A DNA stretch of 64,000 nt. Origin: Volvariella volvacea V23 (lineage: Eukaryota; Basidiomycota; Agaricomycetes; Agaricales; Pluteaceae). This document shows, one piece after another, positions 45,750-58,015 of the stretch. A program made the translations under genes and the position numbers. Within the stretch, counting starts at the first letter, position 1. Every line of letters begins with the position of its first letter. The notes beneath the pieces are model-generated. The model did no database searches and was not told the origin of the DNA. It saw only the letters and a program-made list of their open reading frames with translations. The stretch covers positions 333,561-397,560 of the forward strand of contig KB722745.1 of the NCBI GenBank assembly GCA_000349905.1, given 5' to 3'.

Positions 45750-47399
45750 GGTCGGCGTAAACCGCATGTTATTTGAACTCGGAATGGACGAAAAATATAA
45801 CGAAATTCGACTTATATCTGATGATGTAGAGACACGAAGAACACTTGAACAGTTAAAGTGAGTGGATACATCCTGATCCTAGTCGATGATTTACTTACCA
45901 ATTGTTCCTCCATCAGTTTCCAAAGTATTGCCCGACGGATGAAGCGAGTTTATATTCGGCCTGCATTCTTCCCTTCGGCTAAGGAAAATGGAAAAGAAAA
46001 GTCCTCGCGGTCTACGTTTTCACGTTTTATCCATCGAACGAAAGGAGTCAGGCAGGACGATCAGGCTTTGCTTGATGGATGTCTTATCTTGAGCAAAGCC
46101 ACCAAGAGCCTTGCGGGGTGCCCTAACATTGAAAACCTCACCCTTGTCCTACACGATCAAGACGTCATCCACACCTTCTTGCCATTCCTTAACAATACCT
46201 GGCTCGCCACGGCACAATGTGTTCGCCGACTTTCGTTTGACTTGACAATACAAAAGCTCCAACTCGTCTACACAGCACTCCAGATGATCTCATGACATTT
46301 TACGTTGCTCGAAGAGCTCCAATTGACACTTTCTCCATCCCTTTTTCCTCCTCCAAACTTAGGAAATTTTATTTCCCAGACCCTCGTTCCATTCGTCGAC
46401 CTCTTTAAGCACCGTATACGAACATTCAAGTTTGCGTCGCCTGCCATTTGTGACCTTCTCCATTTTTCAAAACGGCCTATTTCCTGAAGCTTAAGCACCT
46501 GAGCCTTGCGCTTGTATTCAATACCACGTCTATTGCCGATTTCGACCCTCTACACAGCTTCATCAAGGGGCATTCCAGACGACTTGAAAGCTGCTCCATT
46601 CTGCCATACACGCCATATGATACATTTGTCGTTTCAAACACCTCCTACTCCCAGTGGCTTGCTAGCGCAGAATTTGGGCTTCCGCAACTATCAGAGCTTT
46701 GTGAGTTTGAAGTGAGCTTGAAGATATGCCCGGCTGTGCTTGCATGGTGAGCACTCGATACCCTCACTTGCGGCAATTGCGGCTGATTGTATTAGTCTTC
46801 TTACTAGGCACTCTGGTATTCCAACACCCGACTTTACACACCTCATGATGCAGAAGCTGACCAAACTCGCTATCAAGGATTGCAAGCACCCACCCAGAAT
46901 CGTTTTTGACATGCTCCACAGCATCTCAAGGGGAGCTAAGCACACTCTCGAGGTTTTGGCCCTGGACGTCAAATCTTTGGTGCCGGGTTTAATCGACCTT
47001 CTCGCTCACGAATTTCCTTGCCTTCAAGACTTGACTCTATCGTTCAACACGATGATGGGGGAGAGGACAAAAGAAACTTCGGCTGGTGACTTGCTTGTAG
47101 CGAGTGGTGACTCTTCACTTCATTCACAGGTCTGTGGTTTGACGTATCCTCCTTGTACTATCCAACAGTATGAACTATCACCCTCGTTTTGCTATTGCAT
47201 GTCTTCCAAAAAATATCCTGGCTGGCAGTTGAAGAGAGTCCGGTGTCTCTGGCACACTCACTCGAGTTGTGGTCAATGCCTCCCGAATGAAATGAGCGCC
47301 AAGGCGATTGCAGAGACTGTTGATGTTCCTGCCTTTGTTGACATGAGCTCCAATTGCTTCTGTGATGACTTTCACTCAGACAATTATAACGAACCATGA
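45750..47399 (+). pseudogene. F-box/LRR-type protein (family A), degenerate copy
   Basis: It follows 38463-40200 block by block: NRMLFELGMDEKYNEIRLIS, RVYIRPAFFPSA, LVLHDQDV, FKFASPAICDL, LTKLAIKD, LEVLALDVKSLVPGLIDLL, KYPGWQLKRVRC and DMSSNCFCDDF. The F-box codons before NRMLFEL are missing. A TGA at 46293-46295 interrupts the frame, which continues beyond it with LLEELQLTLSPSLFPPP. A frameshift near 46470-46490 separates FASPAICDLLHF from KLKHLSLALVF. Splice sites of the intact copy are partly kept (GTGAGT at 45859). Loss of start, nonsense and frameshift together make a pseudogene. Confidence 0.8.
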
Positions 47400-49554
47400 T
47401 GAGCGGATTTGACGGTTGTTGCTCGAATTCGACATGATATACCCCATATACCCATATCATATACTCATGTACTCGTATACCCCAAGCTCTTCCTGTTATG
47501 AATTTATGTATATATAAATATTAACTTAGTGAGCCAAGCTATTAGTTACTACACTTACACCTTTTGAATGTTCATTACATGTATCCGCTGGCACCGTTGT
47601 TGTACATAAATTCTAATCAGTAATATGTTATTGTAAACAATGGGCCAATTGCTCAGTGACAACATTGTCTACAAAGTTACTCATCGGCATCACGGGCACA
47701 GAGGGTAGAAAAACGCCATTGAGAGAATATTCTGTGAGTTATTCCAACCACATGGCGCTGTAATAATACTATGCTTTGGCCATACGACGAGGACGCGCAT
47801 CACCCACACATGTTAGTCTTGGACTTTCGAGCCTGGGCATATGAACGGCCGTCACTACGAGCAATAACACCACTCCTAACCTTCTCTGGCTAATAGCTAG
47901 CTGGCCACACCATCAAGCACCTGACCCGACTCGAATAGTCGCGGTCCTCCTCAAGTTCATTGAGCCGCAATCACTTCGTCGGCACCTTATCGAAAAACCT
48001 TGACCGACCTTCAAATTCTTGTTATCGCGGAAGAAGTTCTCTATCTTCCAGATTCCACTGGCAGAGCTTCTTTCGGATTTGCTCGGACTGCTCTCCAAGT
48101 CGCGAACGATAGATACGATGGCAGGCCCGAGGGCCATTGTATAGCCTGGCCTGGGCCTGCTAGGAAGCTCTTGTTGGCTACCTACCTAGCATCCGAGCTA
48201 GTGCGCATAGCGGGTCGCCTCCTTGCTACCCACACCAAACCACACCTCGCCGACCTAGTGGACACCCGGCCAATGAACTCCAGCAAACCGTCTCGGATGG
48301 GCGGTCAAACGACGAGCCTGAGCACTGTCCCGGTGCAACCCAAAACCGACGTTCAAGTTGTAGCCGTGTTCGAAACTGAAATATCATGGTTCTGTGAACG
48401 CCTAGGCCTTCCGATGCATATCACATTCAAGTTCAAGTCCACCTTCTCCGGTACCGCAACCGCTGACCAAAAATTGCACACTTGGGACAAGTACCACGTC
48501 GCCCGACCCACCAGCAGCTCGTCCGAAACGTCGTCTTTTGGAATCGAGGAATGGAACACCGACAGCGATAGTTTGAAATTCCGTGGCCCAAATGCCCAAG
48601 CTCAAGCTAGGGTCGTCAAGTTTTCGAGAAGCCCAGGACGCGGATCTGTGTTCACGACGGTTCGCGGGATCGTAGAAATATAAACTTGGATGTGATATGA
48701 CGACGTGTGGAATGGAGAGAAGCGTCCAAGGCCTCGGGTTGCCACTGGTGCTTGACGGACAGGGGGAGGACATGATAGGCATTGCTATCGATGTCCAGGG
48801 ACTATCTTGGGAGCTGCGATCGCCTCTGGGCTGTGGGTTGGGTTCGTCGATAGCTTGGCGGCCATTGGGCCATTGGCCGTAGGGTGTATCATGTGAATGT
48901 CGTGGTAGGCATTTGGAAATTCTCTCTTGGGCTTTCTTCGCGATTGTGAGGCGTGTGCCGGTGGTGGTCCAGGTAGATGCATACCAGGCTGTATCTATCT
49001 GATTGGCGCAAGTCAAATCAAATACGCTCGTGTGGGGTACGTCATATAGCAGGGATATCGCCTTCTCGTTCAAGTCTGAGAAACACATGGGAGTGGGCTG
49101 GTGAACAGCGGGCCAGTTGCGATTGCTCGTTTGCGCCGGCACTTGCGTGGGCAGTAGAGTAGACAGCGGCTCGCAGCTCGCAGCTAGCTCGACTCATTCA
49201 CTTCACGAACCTTCCTCGACCCGCGCCGCAGCGAGTCGGGCATCACTCCAAACTCCAAATATCCCACGCATCCAACCCGCCAGTGCTCAGTGCTCGTGTG
49301 AGGAGTAGCGTATATTGACAGAAAAAAAGGAGACAAAGAGCGGTGGGGTATGTGTAGATATACGTATACGTGTATGTGTATGCACTAATGTATAACCCAA
49401 GCACTGTTTCGAGTTCAGCCCAACCTCACCCCCAACCATCTCGCCCACAACGCAAAGAAAAAAACGGAGGACAAAACAAAAATTGAGAGAGCGTCAAAAA
49501 GAAAGATGGACCAGACAGCGAAGAGCCTAGTAGTGCACCCTCCCATGCGACAAA
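47400..49554. other. Intergenic, no convincing gene
   Basis: Two overlapping open frames on opposite strands (48000-48683 plus, 48402-49142 minus) lack recognisable motifs, and at most one could be real. Alternating TA/TG-rich tracts occur at about 47440-47480 and 49355-49395. The right part is the 3' region of AUR1. Confidence 0.35.
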
Positions 49555-51006
49555 TCAGACCCTCGACGAGCCACTCGGCGGGAACGAGGCCGTAACAGGA
49601 CTCCACCCGTCCTCTGCGCTCCTCTCGTCGCCTCGAATCAAACTCGCGATGCTGGCTGTATGTCTATGGCTCTTCTTCGCCCCTCCTGCTCCTGCTCCTG
49701 CTCCTCCCCTCGCGCTCCCCTCGCCACCCCGTGCAGAAGGCGAGCGAGACGACGACCGATTTCCGCTCCCACCGCTCCCACCGCTCCCACCGCTCCCGCT
49801 CATCAGGGGCACAGCCGACGTCGGCGTCGATCTATAAGTGATATCCACCTCCTCGTCCGAGCTCGTCTCGCTCAGCTCGGCGACCGCGTCGGCCATCATC
49901 GCGCCCCCACTCCGCCCCCGCCGCGGGTCCTCCAAGTCGTAGACCTCGTACTTGTTCCTCCCTGCCGTTCTCCCGCCGCTCAGGGGCGAAGCGAGGACCC
50001 CGGTGGGAGAGGCAGTCGCCATGGGGCCTCTCAGCTCGTCCGGCAGGAACAGGTAAAAGCTCGCCGTGGCGAGACACGCGCCTCCAACGACGTCAATCAA
50101 ATAGTGGTGCGTCAGGTACATCGTGGACCAGTACAGCACCGCGACGTAGCTCCAGATGTAGACCGTCGTCTGGGGGAAGAAGTGCGTGAGGAAGAGGGCC
50201 TCGAGGGTCGCGAAGCCGGCATGGAGGCTGGGGAAGGCGCCAAAGACGAGCGGGGAGTTGTTGAACGCGGTGGTGTAGCCGTGGGTGTGGAAGAGGGCGT
50301 CGATGCGGGCGAGGCCGCCGGGGGAGCCGCGGGTCGAATAGCTGGCGGGGGTGAGGCCGTAGATGAGTTCGTACCAGGGGGAGGAGCAGGGGAAGATGAG
50401 CTGGGTGAGGACGCCGGTCATGTTCATGTAGCCAAAGGCCTTGGCCCAGAAGTGGAGGGCCTCTTTGGGGCGGAAGAGCCAGAGGAAGATGGCGACGAAG
50501 AAGGGGAAGGTGTAGTGCACGATGCCGTAGGGGATCCAGGCGAGGATGTCGAGGGCGGGGTGGGTGAAGCGGGTGAGGATGTCGGAGATGTTGGCGCCGT
50601 AGAAGACGGACTCGAGGGTGGGGAGGAGGGAGACGGAGACGGCGGGGCGCCAGGAGGCGGGGATGAACTGGCAGGAGTAGAAGGTGAGGATCCAGGATAT
50701 GACGGGGATGGCGGGGAGGAAGATCTGGGAGGTGAGGGGGATGAGGAGGAGGATGGCGTAGAGGACGGGGATGAGGAGCTTGGTCGGGAATCCGGGGACC
50801 TGCATGACTGTGATCCAGAATGCTGCGGAGGCGATGTGGAAGATGTAGATGCTGTCGGAGAGGGTGAATCTGTGGTTTCGCAGTTTGTTGATTGTGACTG
50901 AGGGAGAGAGGGACTTGTCCATCCGGCCTATGGCTGCTACGAGGGCCTGCGCGAGCGTGTGGAACGTCCTCGCGACTGGATTCCGGGAGCGTGGTATGGA
51001 AGACAT
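49555..51006 (-). CDS. AUR1: Inositol phosphorylceramide synthase catalytic subunit
   Basis: A single uninterrupted exon encodes 483 aa. The multi-pass membrane core (about 50-330) contains the fungal IPC synthase blocks SYSTRGSPGGLARID, GYTTAFNNSPLVFGAFPSLH and MYLTHHYLIDVVGGA. They supply the PAP2-type catalytic residues, His262, His301 and Asp305 by this numbering. The enzyme moves phosphoinositol from phosphatidylinositol to ceramide in the Golgi. It is essential in yeast and is the aureobasidin A target. The C-terminal tail (about 335-483) is hydrophilic with an acidic Ser cluster (ELSETSSDEEVD) and a GSGGSGGSGGSG repeat, probably cytosolic. The very GC-rich codons here also open long meaningless frames on the other strand. 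It is divergent from the methyltransferase gene. Confidence 0.95.
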   Translation of the reverse strand: MSSIPRSRNPVARTFHTLAQALVAAIGRMDKSLSPSVTINKLRNHRFTLSDSIYIFHIASAAFWITVMQVPGFPTKLLIPVLYAILLLIPLTSQIFLPAIPVISWILTFYSCQFIPASWRPAVSVSLLPTLESVFYGANISDILTRFTHPALDILAWIPYGIVHYTFPFFVAIFLWLFRPKEALHFWAKAFGYMNMTGVLTQLIFPCSSPWYELIYGLTPASYSTRGSPGGLARIDALFHTHGYTTAFNNSPLVFGAFPSLHAGFATLEALFLTHFFPQTTVYIWSYVAVLYWSTMYLTHHYLIDVVGGACLATASFYLFLPDELRGPMATASPTGVLASPLSGGRTAGRNKYEVYDLEDPRRGRSGGAMMADAVAELSETSSDEEVDITYRSTPTSAVPLMSGSGGSGGSGGSGNRSSSRSPSARGGEGSARGGAGAGAGGAKKSHRHTASIASLIRGDERSAEDGWSPVTASFPPSGSSRV

Positions 51007-51419
51007 TTCTGAGCAAAAGATCGTTTTTTCTGGCGGTTATGAGACGCGATGGCGATGACACTGAGAAACTCACTGATTAACGTGCACGACGCCGCAAACC
51101 CGCCTGAGCTAGGAAAAGTGTCTGGCCTCCTGGAAAGTATTAACAAGGACTGGGTATATGAACTGAAGGAGGGAAGGAAGGAGGAGGGCGACTGCAGTTT
51201 GAGTGCTGCGTCCAGCCAAGATTGAGCCACGTGCCGGTCCACCTTGTAAGCCGGCTGCTCTCGTCAGGCTCGGGACAGTCCTCTCGTCATCTCCATTGCA
51301 TCACCGTCGTCCTCCGGGAAGATCACAGCAGACCCACAGGGCTTCAAGCACAAATACGAGGGGTGTTGCTCGTCATCTGGTGCTTACCCCGGCCCGCAGT
51401 GTTATCCCCGATCGAGGAC
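51007..51419. promoter_or_regulatory. Divergent promoter of AUR1 and the methyltransferase
   Basis: The start codons at 51006 (minus) and 51420 (plus) are 413 bases apart, so both promoters share this stretch. It is inferred from layout; no specific motif is claimed. Confidence 0.4.
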
Positions 51420-52272
51420 ATGAAGCTAGCGACAGCATTTGGCATCCTCACCGACCTAAAATTCAGCATCCAGGTGGCTCTGCGGCCGACCTTGTCCTCC
51501 ATATGGGCCTCACCGAGTCTCGTCTTTCGACCATGGGAGATATCGAGGATATTCATGGCAAACTTGTGGAAGGTGTATGGGCCAGGGGTGGATGAAGGCG
51601 GTCGACCCGTGAAAGAAGGCCTGATCACCCCTTATGCGTATGGAACCGTGTTGGACATTGGCGCAGGTATGACAGCATTTGATCTCTACCTCTAGGACAG
51701 ATTGTAGCTAACGAACGCGCTCAGGACACGGTCACACGGTCCACTATCTCAACCGCGAGCGCGTCACCAAGTATATAGCTTTAGAGCCTAATACCCTCAT
51801 GCACCCACACATCCGCGAGGTTGCCAACAAGGCCGGATTTACGGAACAGGACGATACCCTTATCATCCTCGGATGTGGAGCGGAGGACACGGAAATTATT
51901 TTAGCTGCCCACGGAGGCAGGAAAATCGACACCATCATATCTATCCTTACACTCTGCACGATCCCGAACCCGCGGCAGACGATCACGACGCTGGTCAACG
52001 ACGTCTTGGCGTCTGGGGGGCAGTTGCTGTATTACGAGCACGTTCTTAGTCCACGGAAGGACGTGGCGTGGTGGCAGAAGTTTTGGGCGCCGATTTGGTC
52101 GCTGTCGTTTGACGGGTGCAGGATGGACAGGCCGTCGCATCTGTGGGTCGAGGAGGTCGAGAATACCAGCGGGAGTGGTGAGGTCTGGAGGGAGAGACAG
52201 GTGTGGGGCAAGCCAGAGGAGCCGGAGGAGCACCTATTCTGGCATCGGGTGGGGCGGTATATTAAGAACTGA
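51420..52272 (+). CDS. SAM-dependent methyltransferase (METTL7-like)
   Basis: Two exons (51420-51666 and 51725-52272) join in phase to give 264 aa. The intron splits motif I, VLDIGAGHGHTVHYL, the glycine loop that binds S-adenosylmethionine. IALEPN follows, where the acidic residue normally contacts the ribose. Later blocks (IDTIISILTLCTIPNPRQTI, GGQLLYYEHVLSP, WWQKFWAPIWSLSFDGCRMD) are typical of the METTL7/UbiE-like class 1 methyltransferases. The first 30 residues contain a hydrophobic stretch that could anchor it to a membrane or lipid droplet, as in METTL7. The substrate is unknown. The frame is open further upstream, but this ATG leaves a family-like N-terminus. Confidence 0.85.
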
Positions 52273-53074
52273 TCGCTTGACGGACGGAGCACGTCGAGTT
52301 TAGCGGTGCAGATCGCTGTATCTCAACCCTCGATCTAGTGTTGTAGCTTGTATTTCATTAGTTGGCGCACTGTTACGTTTGACTCGAGCTGCGGTGGCCT
52401 TGACGCGACCGGTGACGTGGAAGTGGGGAATGTGGTTCAGACTTGTGCATTCTTCTGGGGTACTCATGCCGGGTCACGATTGTCATTTGCACCGGTATTA
52501 TGCAATGCCGAGCAATACAGCTATGTCAAGACAGCCTGCTGTAGCGTCGCGAAAAACACCCGCACACGACGCATCGACGCGAGGCCGCCAGCCCTGGCGC
52601 AGAAAAATGCGGCGGGGCGGAGCGCGGAGCATGGGTAACCAGGCCCGGGGGATTCAGGATTAACCTGAGAGTGTCATGATAGGAATGCAGCGGATGTGGG
52701 AACGCGGAATGTGGTGCCATTTTCGCAGCGCCGGAACGCAAAAGCAGGCTGCTGTGGTAGTGCAGCACAGCAGCCCGCCAGCCAGCTCCTTCTGGCTGGT
52801 TTGGTTTTGGAGCTGGTCTTGTCGTCCTCCTGACCTCGAACCAATTCAGCCTCGAGTCAGAACACCGGACGTCGCAAACACGGCCAAACAGGATAAGCTG
52901 TTGCTTGGTCATGTTGCAAAGGCTGCCAAATAAGGCAGCCCACGCAGACCCCTCTTAAAGCAGGTTCGTCTCTATCTCCCTTTTCTCCTCCACCTCCTTC
53001 GCAGCCCCCACCTGGTTCGAAGGCTCCCCTCCCACCGCCTCACTTCCTACTCACTGCCCATCACTTGCCCAACG
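52273..53074. other. Intergenic; promoter of the metalloprotease gene
   Basis: No gene seen. C/T-rich sequence just before 53075 is typical of fungal 5' UTRs. Confidence 0.45.
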
Positions 53075-55791
53075 ATGCGACGTTTGCTCATCGCGTCTCT
53101 TGTTGCCGCCGGGCTCGCCGGTTCAGCTCTCGCACACCGCGACCACAACTCGAACGAGCGGAGACGCAAGTCGCTCGGCTTTGGACCAGAGCACCCGCAT
53201 GCCGTCTTCCACTCCAGCCCCTACCAGATCCAGACCACCGGCTTCGTCCCCATGAGCCCTGACGCCTGCCCGTTCGCGGTCGCGAAGAGCTTCGTGAACG
53301 ACCTCCTTGCCGACCAGCTGTCGGACTCGAATACCTATAGAATTCGCAAGGACTCGTATACCGATAGGACTACAGGGATCACGCACGTTTATGTTAGACA
53401 GATTGTCAACGGTTTGGAGGTTGCGGACGGTGACATCAACGTCAACGTCAAGGACGGACGAATCATTTCCTATGGCAATTCGGTAAGTATATTTTTGTTG
53501 TTGTAGTCTCACCACGGACTAAACACCCGTTTTTTTAGTTCTACCGCGGCTCTACGCCAAGCCCGCTGGCCAACCCCCACGTCGAGTCATCACGGCAACC
53601 GCACCAGGAATACTGCGATACCCTTGCTGCTGAACTAGAGTCCAGGATCAACCTCATTGCGCATACCCAAGTACCGCTGGGAAGCCGCATTCAGGAGGAT
53701 GTCGCTGCCATCAGCCACCTGCACAACTCAAACTGCAAGTTCCAGGATCTCCCTGTCGGCAGCTCCGACGCGTTAGACTTCCGACCTGCTCTCCTTCAAT
53801 TCATGGTCGCCGCTACACCCAACAGCGAGGTCGTCAATGACATCCTTGGCAACTATGAGCAGCATATGGAGGACATGCACGTCATCCCTACCCATAATTT
53901 CGCACCCGACAATGAGCAATTAGACATCCTAGTTGGCAACGTACCTGATACCGTAAACCCCGTCAAGGCACGCCTTGCCTATATCCAAGTCCCTAACAAG
54001 GAGACTGGTGAGATGGGTCTTAACCTTGTTTGGAGGGTACGTCCCATGCGATCCCACAATAAGACGTTATGCTGACAAATATTTCCCAGTTTGAAGTCGA
54101 AATGCAGGACAACTGGTACGAGGCTGCTGTTACGGCAACGGCTCCCCACAGGATCGTGTCAGTCGTCGATTGGGCATCCGATGCACCTTTTGCACCCGTC
54201 CCTCACAAGCCCGCTGGGCCTGCCACGTACAACGTCTTCAAGTGGGGTATCAATGACCCCTCGGAGGGCGAGCGATCGATTGAGAAGGAGAACTTTGATC
54301 CTCTGGCCAGTCCCGCTGGTTGGCAGGCTATTCCCTATAGTCGCGATCCCTCCTATGAAGGCGCCGCGCCGCATGATTTCTGGAGAAACACGACTACGAC
54401 CTGGGGTAACAACGTAAGCACCTTTTTGGGCTCCGGTGATAAGAGGTCCTAAATATGGGTTTTTCAGGTCTTTGCGCAGGAGAACTGGGAAGGCCAGAAT
54501 CGGTTCATTGATAACTATCGCCCCGATGCGCAGGATAAAGTTTTCGATTATGTCTATGATCCTCATCCTACTGCACGAGAAGATGCCATGGCAGAGTCCA
54601 AGAAGCACATCAACGCCACCGTCACTCAGCTGTTCTACACTATCAATATGATCCATGATTTGTACTACAGGTAAGCGATTTCCGCTCCAACCTCGTATCT
54701 ATCGCGCCGATCACCTGACTCTCTCGACCGCTTATCTTAGATACGGCTTTGATGAGCCCTCCGGTAATTTCCAACAATACAATTTTGGTCGCGGTGGTGC
54801 CGAGGACGATGGTGTCATCGCTAACGCACAAGACGGATCGGGCTTCAACAACGCCAACTTTATGACGCCACCCGACGGTCAGAAGGGTCGCATGCGCATG
54901 TACCTCTGGAACACTGCTCTGCCATACAGAGACGGTGACCTCGAGGCTGGCATCGTCATCCACGAGTACAGCCATGGCTTGAGCACCCGTCTCACCGGTG
55001 GACCCTCCAACTCTGGCTGTCTCGGCTGGGGCGAGAGCGGTGGTATGGGCGAAGGATGGGGTGATTGGCTTGCCACGACCATCCGTGCTACCAAGGGCGC
55101 CACCGAGTACCCGATGGGTGCATGGGCTGCCAACCGCGAGAAGGGTATCCGCAACTACATCTACTCTTTGGACGAGGCCGTCAACCCATCGACGTACAAG
55201 ACCTTGGACAAACCCGGCTACTGGGGTGTCCATGCTATCGGAGAAGTCTGGGCTGAGATCCTGTGGGTCGTCGAGCAAGAGTTGATCGCGAAGCACGGCT
55301 GGTCGGGCACGCTCTACCCGCCATTGCCGAATGAGGACGGAACGGTGCCTTATGGCGATTTCTACAGACCCTCTGCGGGCAAGAAGGCCCCGATTCCTAT
55401 ACATGGAAATACGCTTGCTGTTCAGTGAGTATTCTGGTCGTGTGCCTATTCTCGTTGTGGGCTTGTTGCTGACGTGTTTGTGTGCCTTTAGACTCGTTTT
55501 GAACGGAATGAAGCTTCAACCATGCAGACCGTCGTTCTTTGACGCTCGCGATGCGATCATCCAGGCTGACCAGGAACTGACGGGCGGCGAGAACTTCTGC
55601 GAGCTCTGGAAGGGATTCTCGAAGCGCGGTTTGGGACCTGATGCTAGGATCGATGGGCGCACGCCATGGGGCGGAGGTATCCGTACTGATGTAAGTTCTT
55701 TTCTTCTCTGGTGCGAGAGGATGGTGTGCTGATGTGCTGTGTTTTGTAGGGCCACAAGGTACCTGCTCAGTGTTTGGTGGATCTTGATTAA
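53075..55791 (+). CDS. Secreted M36 metalloprotease (fungalysin)
   Basis: Seven exons join in phase: 53075-53482, 53539-54036, 54090-54413, 54468-54670, 54741-55424, 55492-55690 and 55750-55791 (785 aa). Residues 1-20 form a signal peptide ([17 protein letters not shown]). An FTP-type inhibitory propeptide follows ([20 protein letters not shown]), then the catalytic domain. [14 protein letters not shown] holds the zinc ligands His552 and His556 and catalytic Glu553; GEGWGDW supplies the third ligand, Glu582. The family is made as an inactive precursor, cleaves itself after secretion and digests extracellular proteins for nutrition. Some members in pathogenic fungi act on host proteins, so a role in host interaction is possible but not shown here. 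All motifs are complete. Confidence 0.95.
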
Positions 55792-57359
55792 GCGACTCTA
55801 CCGTTTTCCCCTCCCTCCCCTCCATTCCTAGCCGCGCCCTCTCTATACACGTGCTCGTCCTTTATTGCTTATCGTCGACTCTTTATCTTGCTCGTACCCA
55901 TACATCTGCTCATCTACAACACATAATGTCCGCCCTCGTGCCATCACTCGATACTCACACAACACACCTTCGTACACCCCCACCCCTTCCTCCCATCTTC
56001 CCTCGTTCCCTCGCCGGCTTCTCGCTCGTTGCTTGCGCGCTTCCTTGACTACTTTAATCCGCTCCCCCTCCCTCTCCCTCGATATTTCGACGTGATGGCT
56101 ATGGCGCTCAGTTGTTTATACTGTCTCTGTTTGTCTGTCTCTGACTTTGTCTCCTGGTCGTCGTCTCATCTGGTCTGGTCTTGGTGTGTTTGATGCTTGA
56201 TTGTAACTATAAACATCTACGATATACAGCTACTGCATCATCGTGCATCGTGCCCGAGTCTTCAAGAGGTTGTGAGCTGGTCGTGTGTGGGAGTCGACGA
56301 TGGAATTGTGACGCCATAACGTCCTGAATGACTTGTCGGACTTCAAAACGCCCCCGACACTTTGAAAACGCTCGGTTCTCACACTGGTGTTTTCCCTTAC
56401 GGTTGTCATTTGCACTTTGTTCAAGTCGAGGATAGGCTGGGTTTGAACGAAACCTTTTGAGCACGACGCTTGTAAGCGCTAGAGCCCTCTTCTTCGCTCG
56501 TGGCAGCCACCTGTGGGGGGACGTGTGGTGGCGGGAAAGTTGGCACACGAGTGATGACATGTACACTTGGCGGGTGGCGCGTAGGCCGGGGAACCTCGCT
56601 TACCAGCGTCGACGTCTTTTTCTACTGTCTATGTCAAACTAATTTTTCTTCATGTGGTGTGGATCAACCCCGGATGATGTCACGGTGCACCCCAACAGTA
56701 GCGCTTCACTGGATGCACTGGAATTCGATATCCGGGTTTCCTTTTGAGTTTTTATTTTTTTTTTCCGCATCTTGCGTCCTTCGTGCTCGTGGCGTGTACG
56801 TCTAGCTACTTACTTCGTGTATATTCGTTCCTCGTTGAGATGGCGATTGGGTCGTGCCGGTGAGATCTAGATTCAATCCCCTTGTCACATCTTACTGACA
56901 GGCTTCTGTCGTGTCTATTCATTGGCACTGGGTTCACTAGATGCCATTGAACTTCTTTATAGCTGATATCCATCGACTGATAGAGTCGGATTCAAAGCCA
57001 TCCGAAAAATATCTGTGGCTTGCGTCCGACGGCGGCGTCTTCTGCTGGCTGGCATTGTGGAACGGTAACGGTGTCGCAGGCAAGGCTGTAGGAACGTGGA
57101 GTGCCAGTGGTACCAGAGGCGATTGGGTGTTTTTGGTCAAGGCTCTGGTCATGAGGAGAGGCTCGGAGGTGGAGTGATTGGCCATGGGGCAATCCTTCAA
57201 TGCCAATTGTCAACGCCGTGCACCCTGGAATGTCCAACTGATCGCATTCGATTGATGCTGGATGTTTAGAGGTATGGTGGTAGCCCGAGGAATAACGTTT
57301 CTTTCTCGTTAGCCCGCCAGAACGACAACTCACTCACAATTCTGCTCCATCGTCACTAG
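55792..57359. other. Intergenic, no gene seen
   Basis: It starts with the metalloprotease 3' region (C/T-rich, about 55800-56090). The open frame at 56941-57177 has no counterpart in the related locus at 35756 and is not called. Bases near 57187-57235 resemble about 35370-35420. Confidence 0.4.
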
Positions 57360-57658
57360 GCGTTGGCATAAGGGGGTTCGCGGGTATCATCACGCCGCTC
57401 GTCAAGCTCGACATGGATGACGTGCCACCAGAGAACCGCAAAGGAAAGGGAATCTATTTCAGCGCCGTCAGCTTGACCAATGCCTTGGAGAAGCTCGCGG
57501 CCGGGGTGAAGGGGACTCCTCAGATGAGCATACCGGCTCGTAGGGATTTGTACTTTGAGTACCTCTTGGCGTTGCAAAATCGTTCGGCGCGGTTCATTTG
57601 GAATTGGTGGTCCACGTGTCGGGTCCCTACGAACGAAGAAACGGACTCTGGTGCTTAG
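57360..57658 (+). pseudogene. Small protein of unknown function, copy 2 (second exon only)
   Basis: After an acceptor (cactag, ending 57359) the frame reads AGIITPLVKLDMDDVP, GKGIYFSAVSLTNALEKLAA, GTPQMSIPARRDLYFEYL, ALQNRS and RFIWNWWSTCRVP to a stop. It matches the second exon of the gene at 35756-36369 at about two of every three residues, including the phase of the acceptor. No first exon is recognisable upstream. It is either a truncated duplicate or a gene whose first exon has diverged beyond recognition. The conserved frame without a stop favours recent or continuing selection. Confidence 0.5.
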
Positions 57659-58015
57659 AAGCGTTGTTCGTGATAGAGGGTTATGTTCCAATGTAGTCGA
57701 TCGTTGATGAGGGTGCAAATGACTATTGTATGGAAAGACACTTACAGAGAGTGCGTTTCGCAGTTCAACGAGTCGATTGGGAAATTGTGGTGTTGCAAAT
57801 TTAGGCGCCCACCCAACCAGCTCAGATCACATCCAGGTTCAGACGCAGAAAAGCCCAACATCGATAGGCACTGCCCTTTGTCCTATTTTTCGAAGTACAA
57901 TGACTCGGACCCTTTCAGGAACTTGATGGGCCATACGTGACATCGTGCAAGTCGTGAGGTCCAATGTGTCTCGATCGTGGACTTCGCGTACCAGTCTTGT
58001 TGCGATCCAACTGGC
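57659..58015. other. Spacer, no gene seen
   Basis: No coding pattern recognised between the small relic gene and the F-box relic. Confidence 0.4.

Noticed and set aside
48000..49142. Overlapping open frames on opposite strands (48000-48683 plus, 48402-49142 minus)
   Set aside because: No recognised motif, no splice support and mutual overlap. I could not choose either as real.
49660..50901. 413-codon open frame antisense to AUR1, and another at 50093-51073 on the minus strand in a second frame
   Set aside because: Both are shadows of strongly GC-biased AUR1 codons. Their products are monotonous Gly/Glu/Asp or Pro/His/Arg-rich sequence without motifs.
56941..57177. Open frame upstream of the small gene copy 2, considered as its first exon
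   Set aside because: It shares no residues with the first exon of copy 1, and no donor in the needed phase was found.
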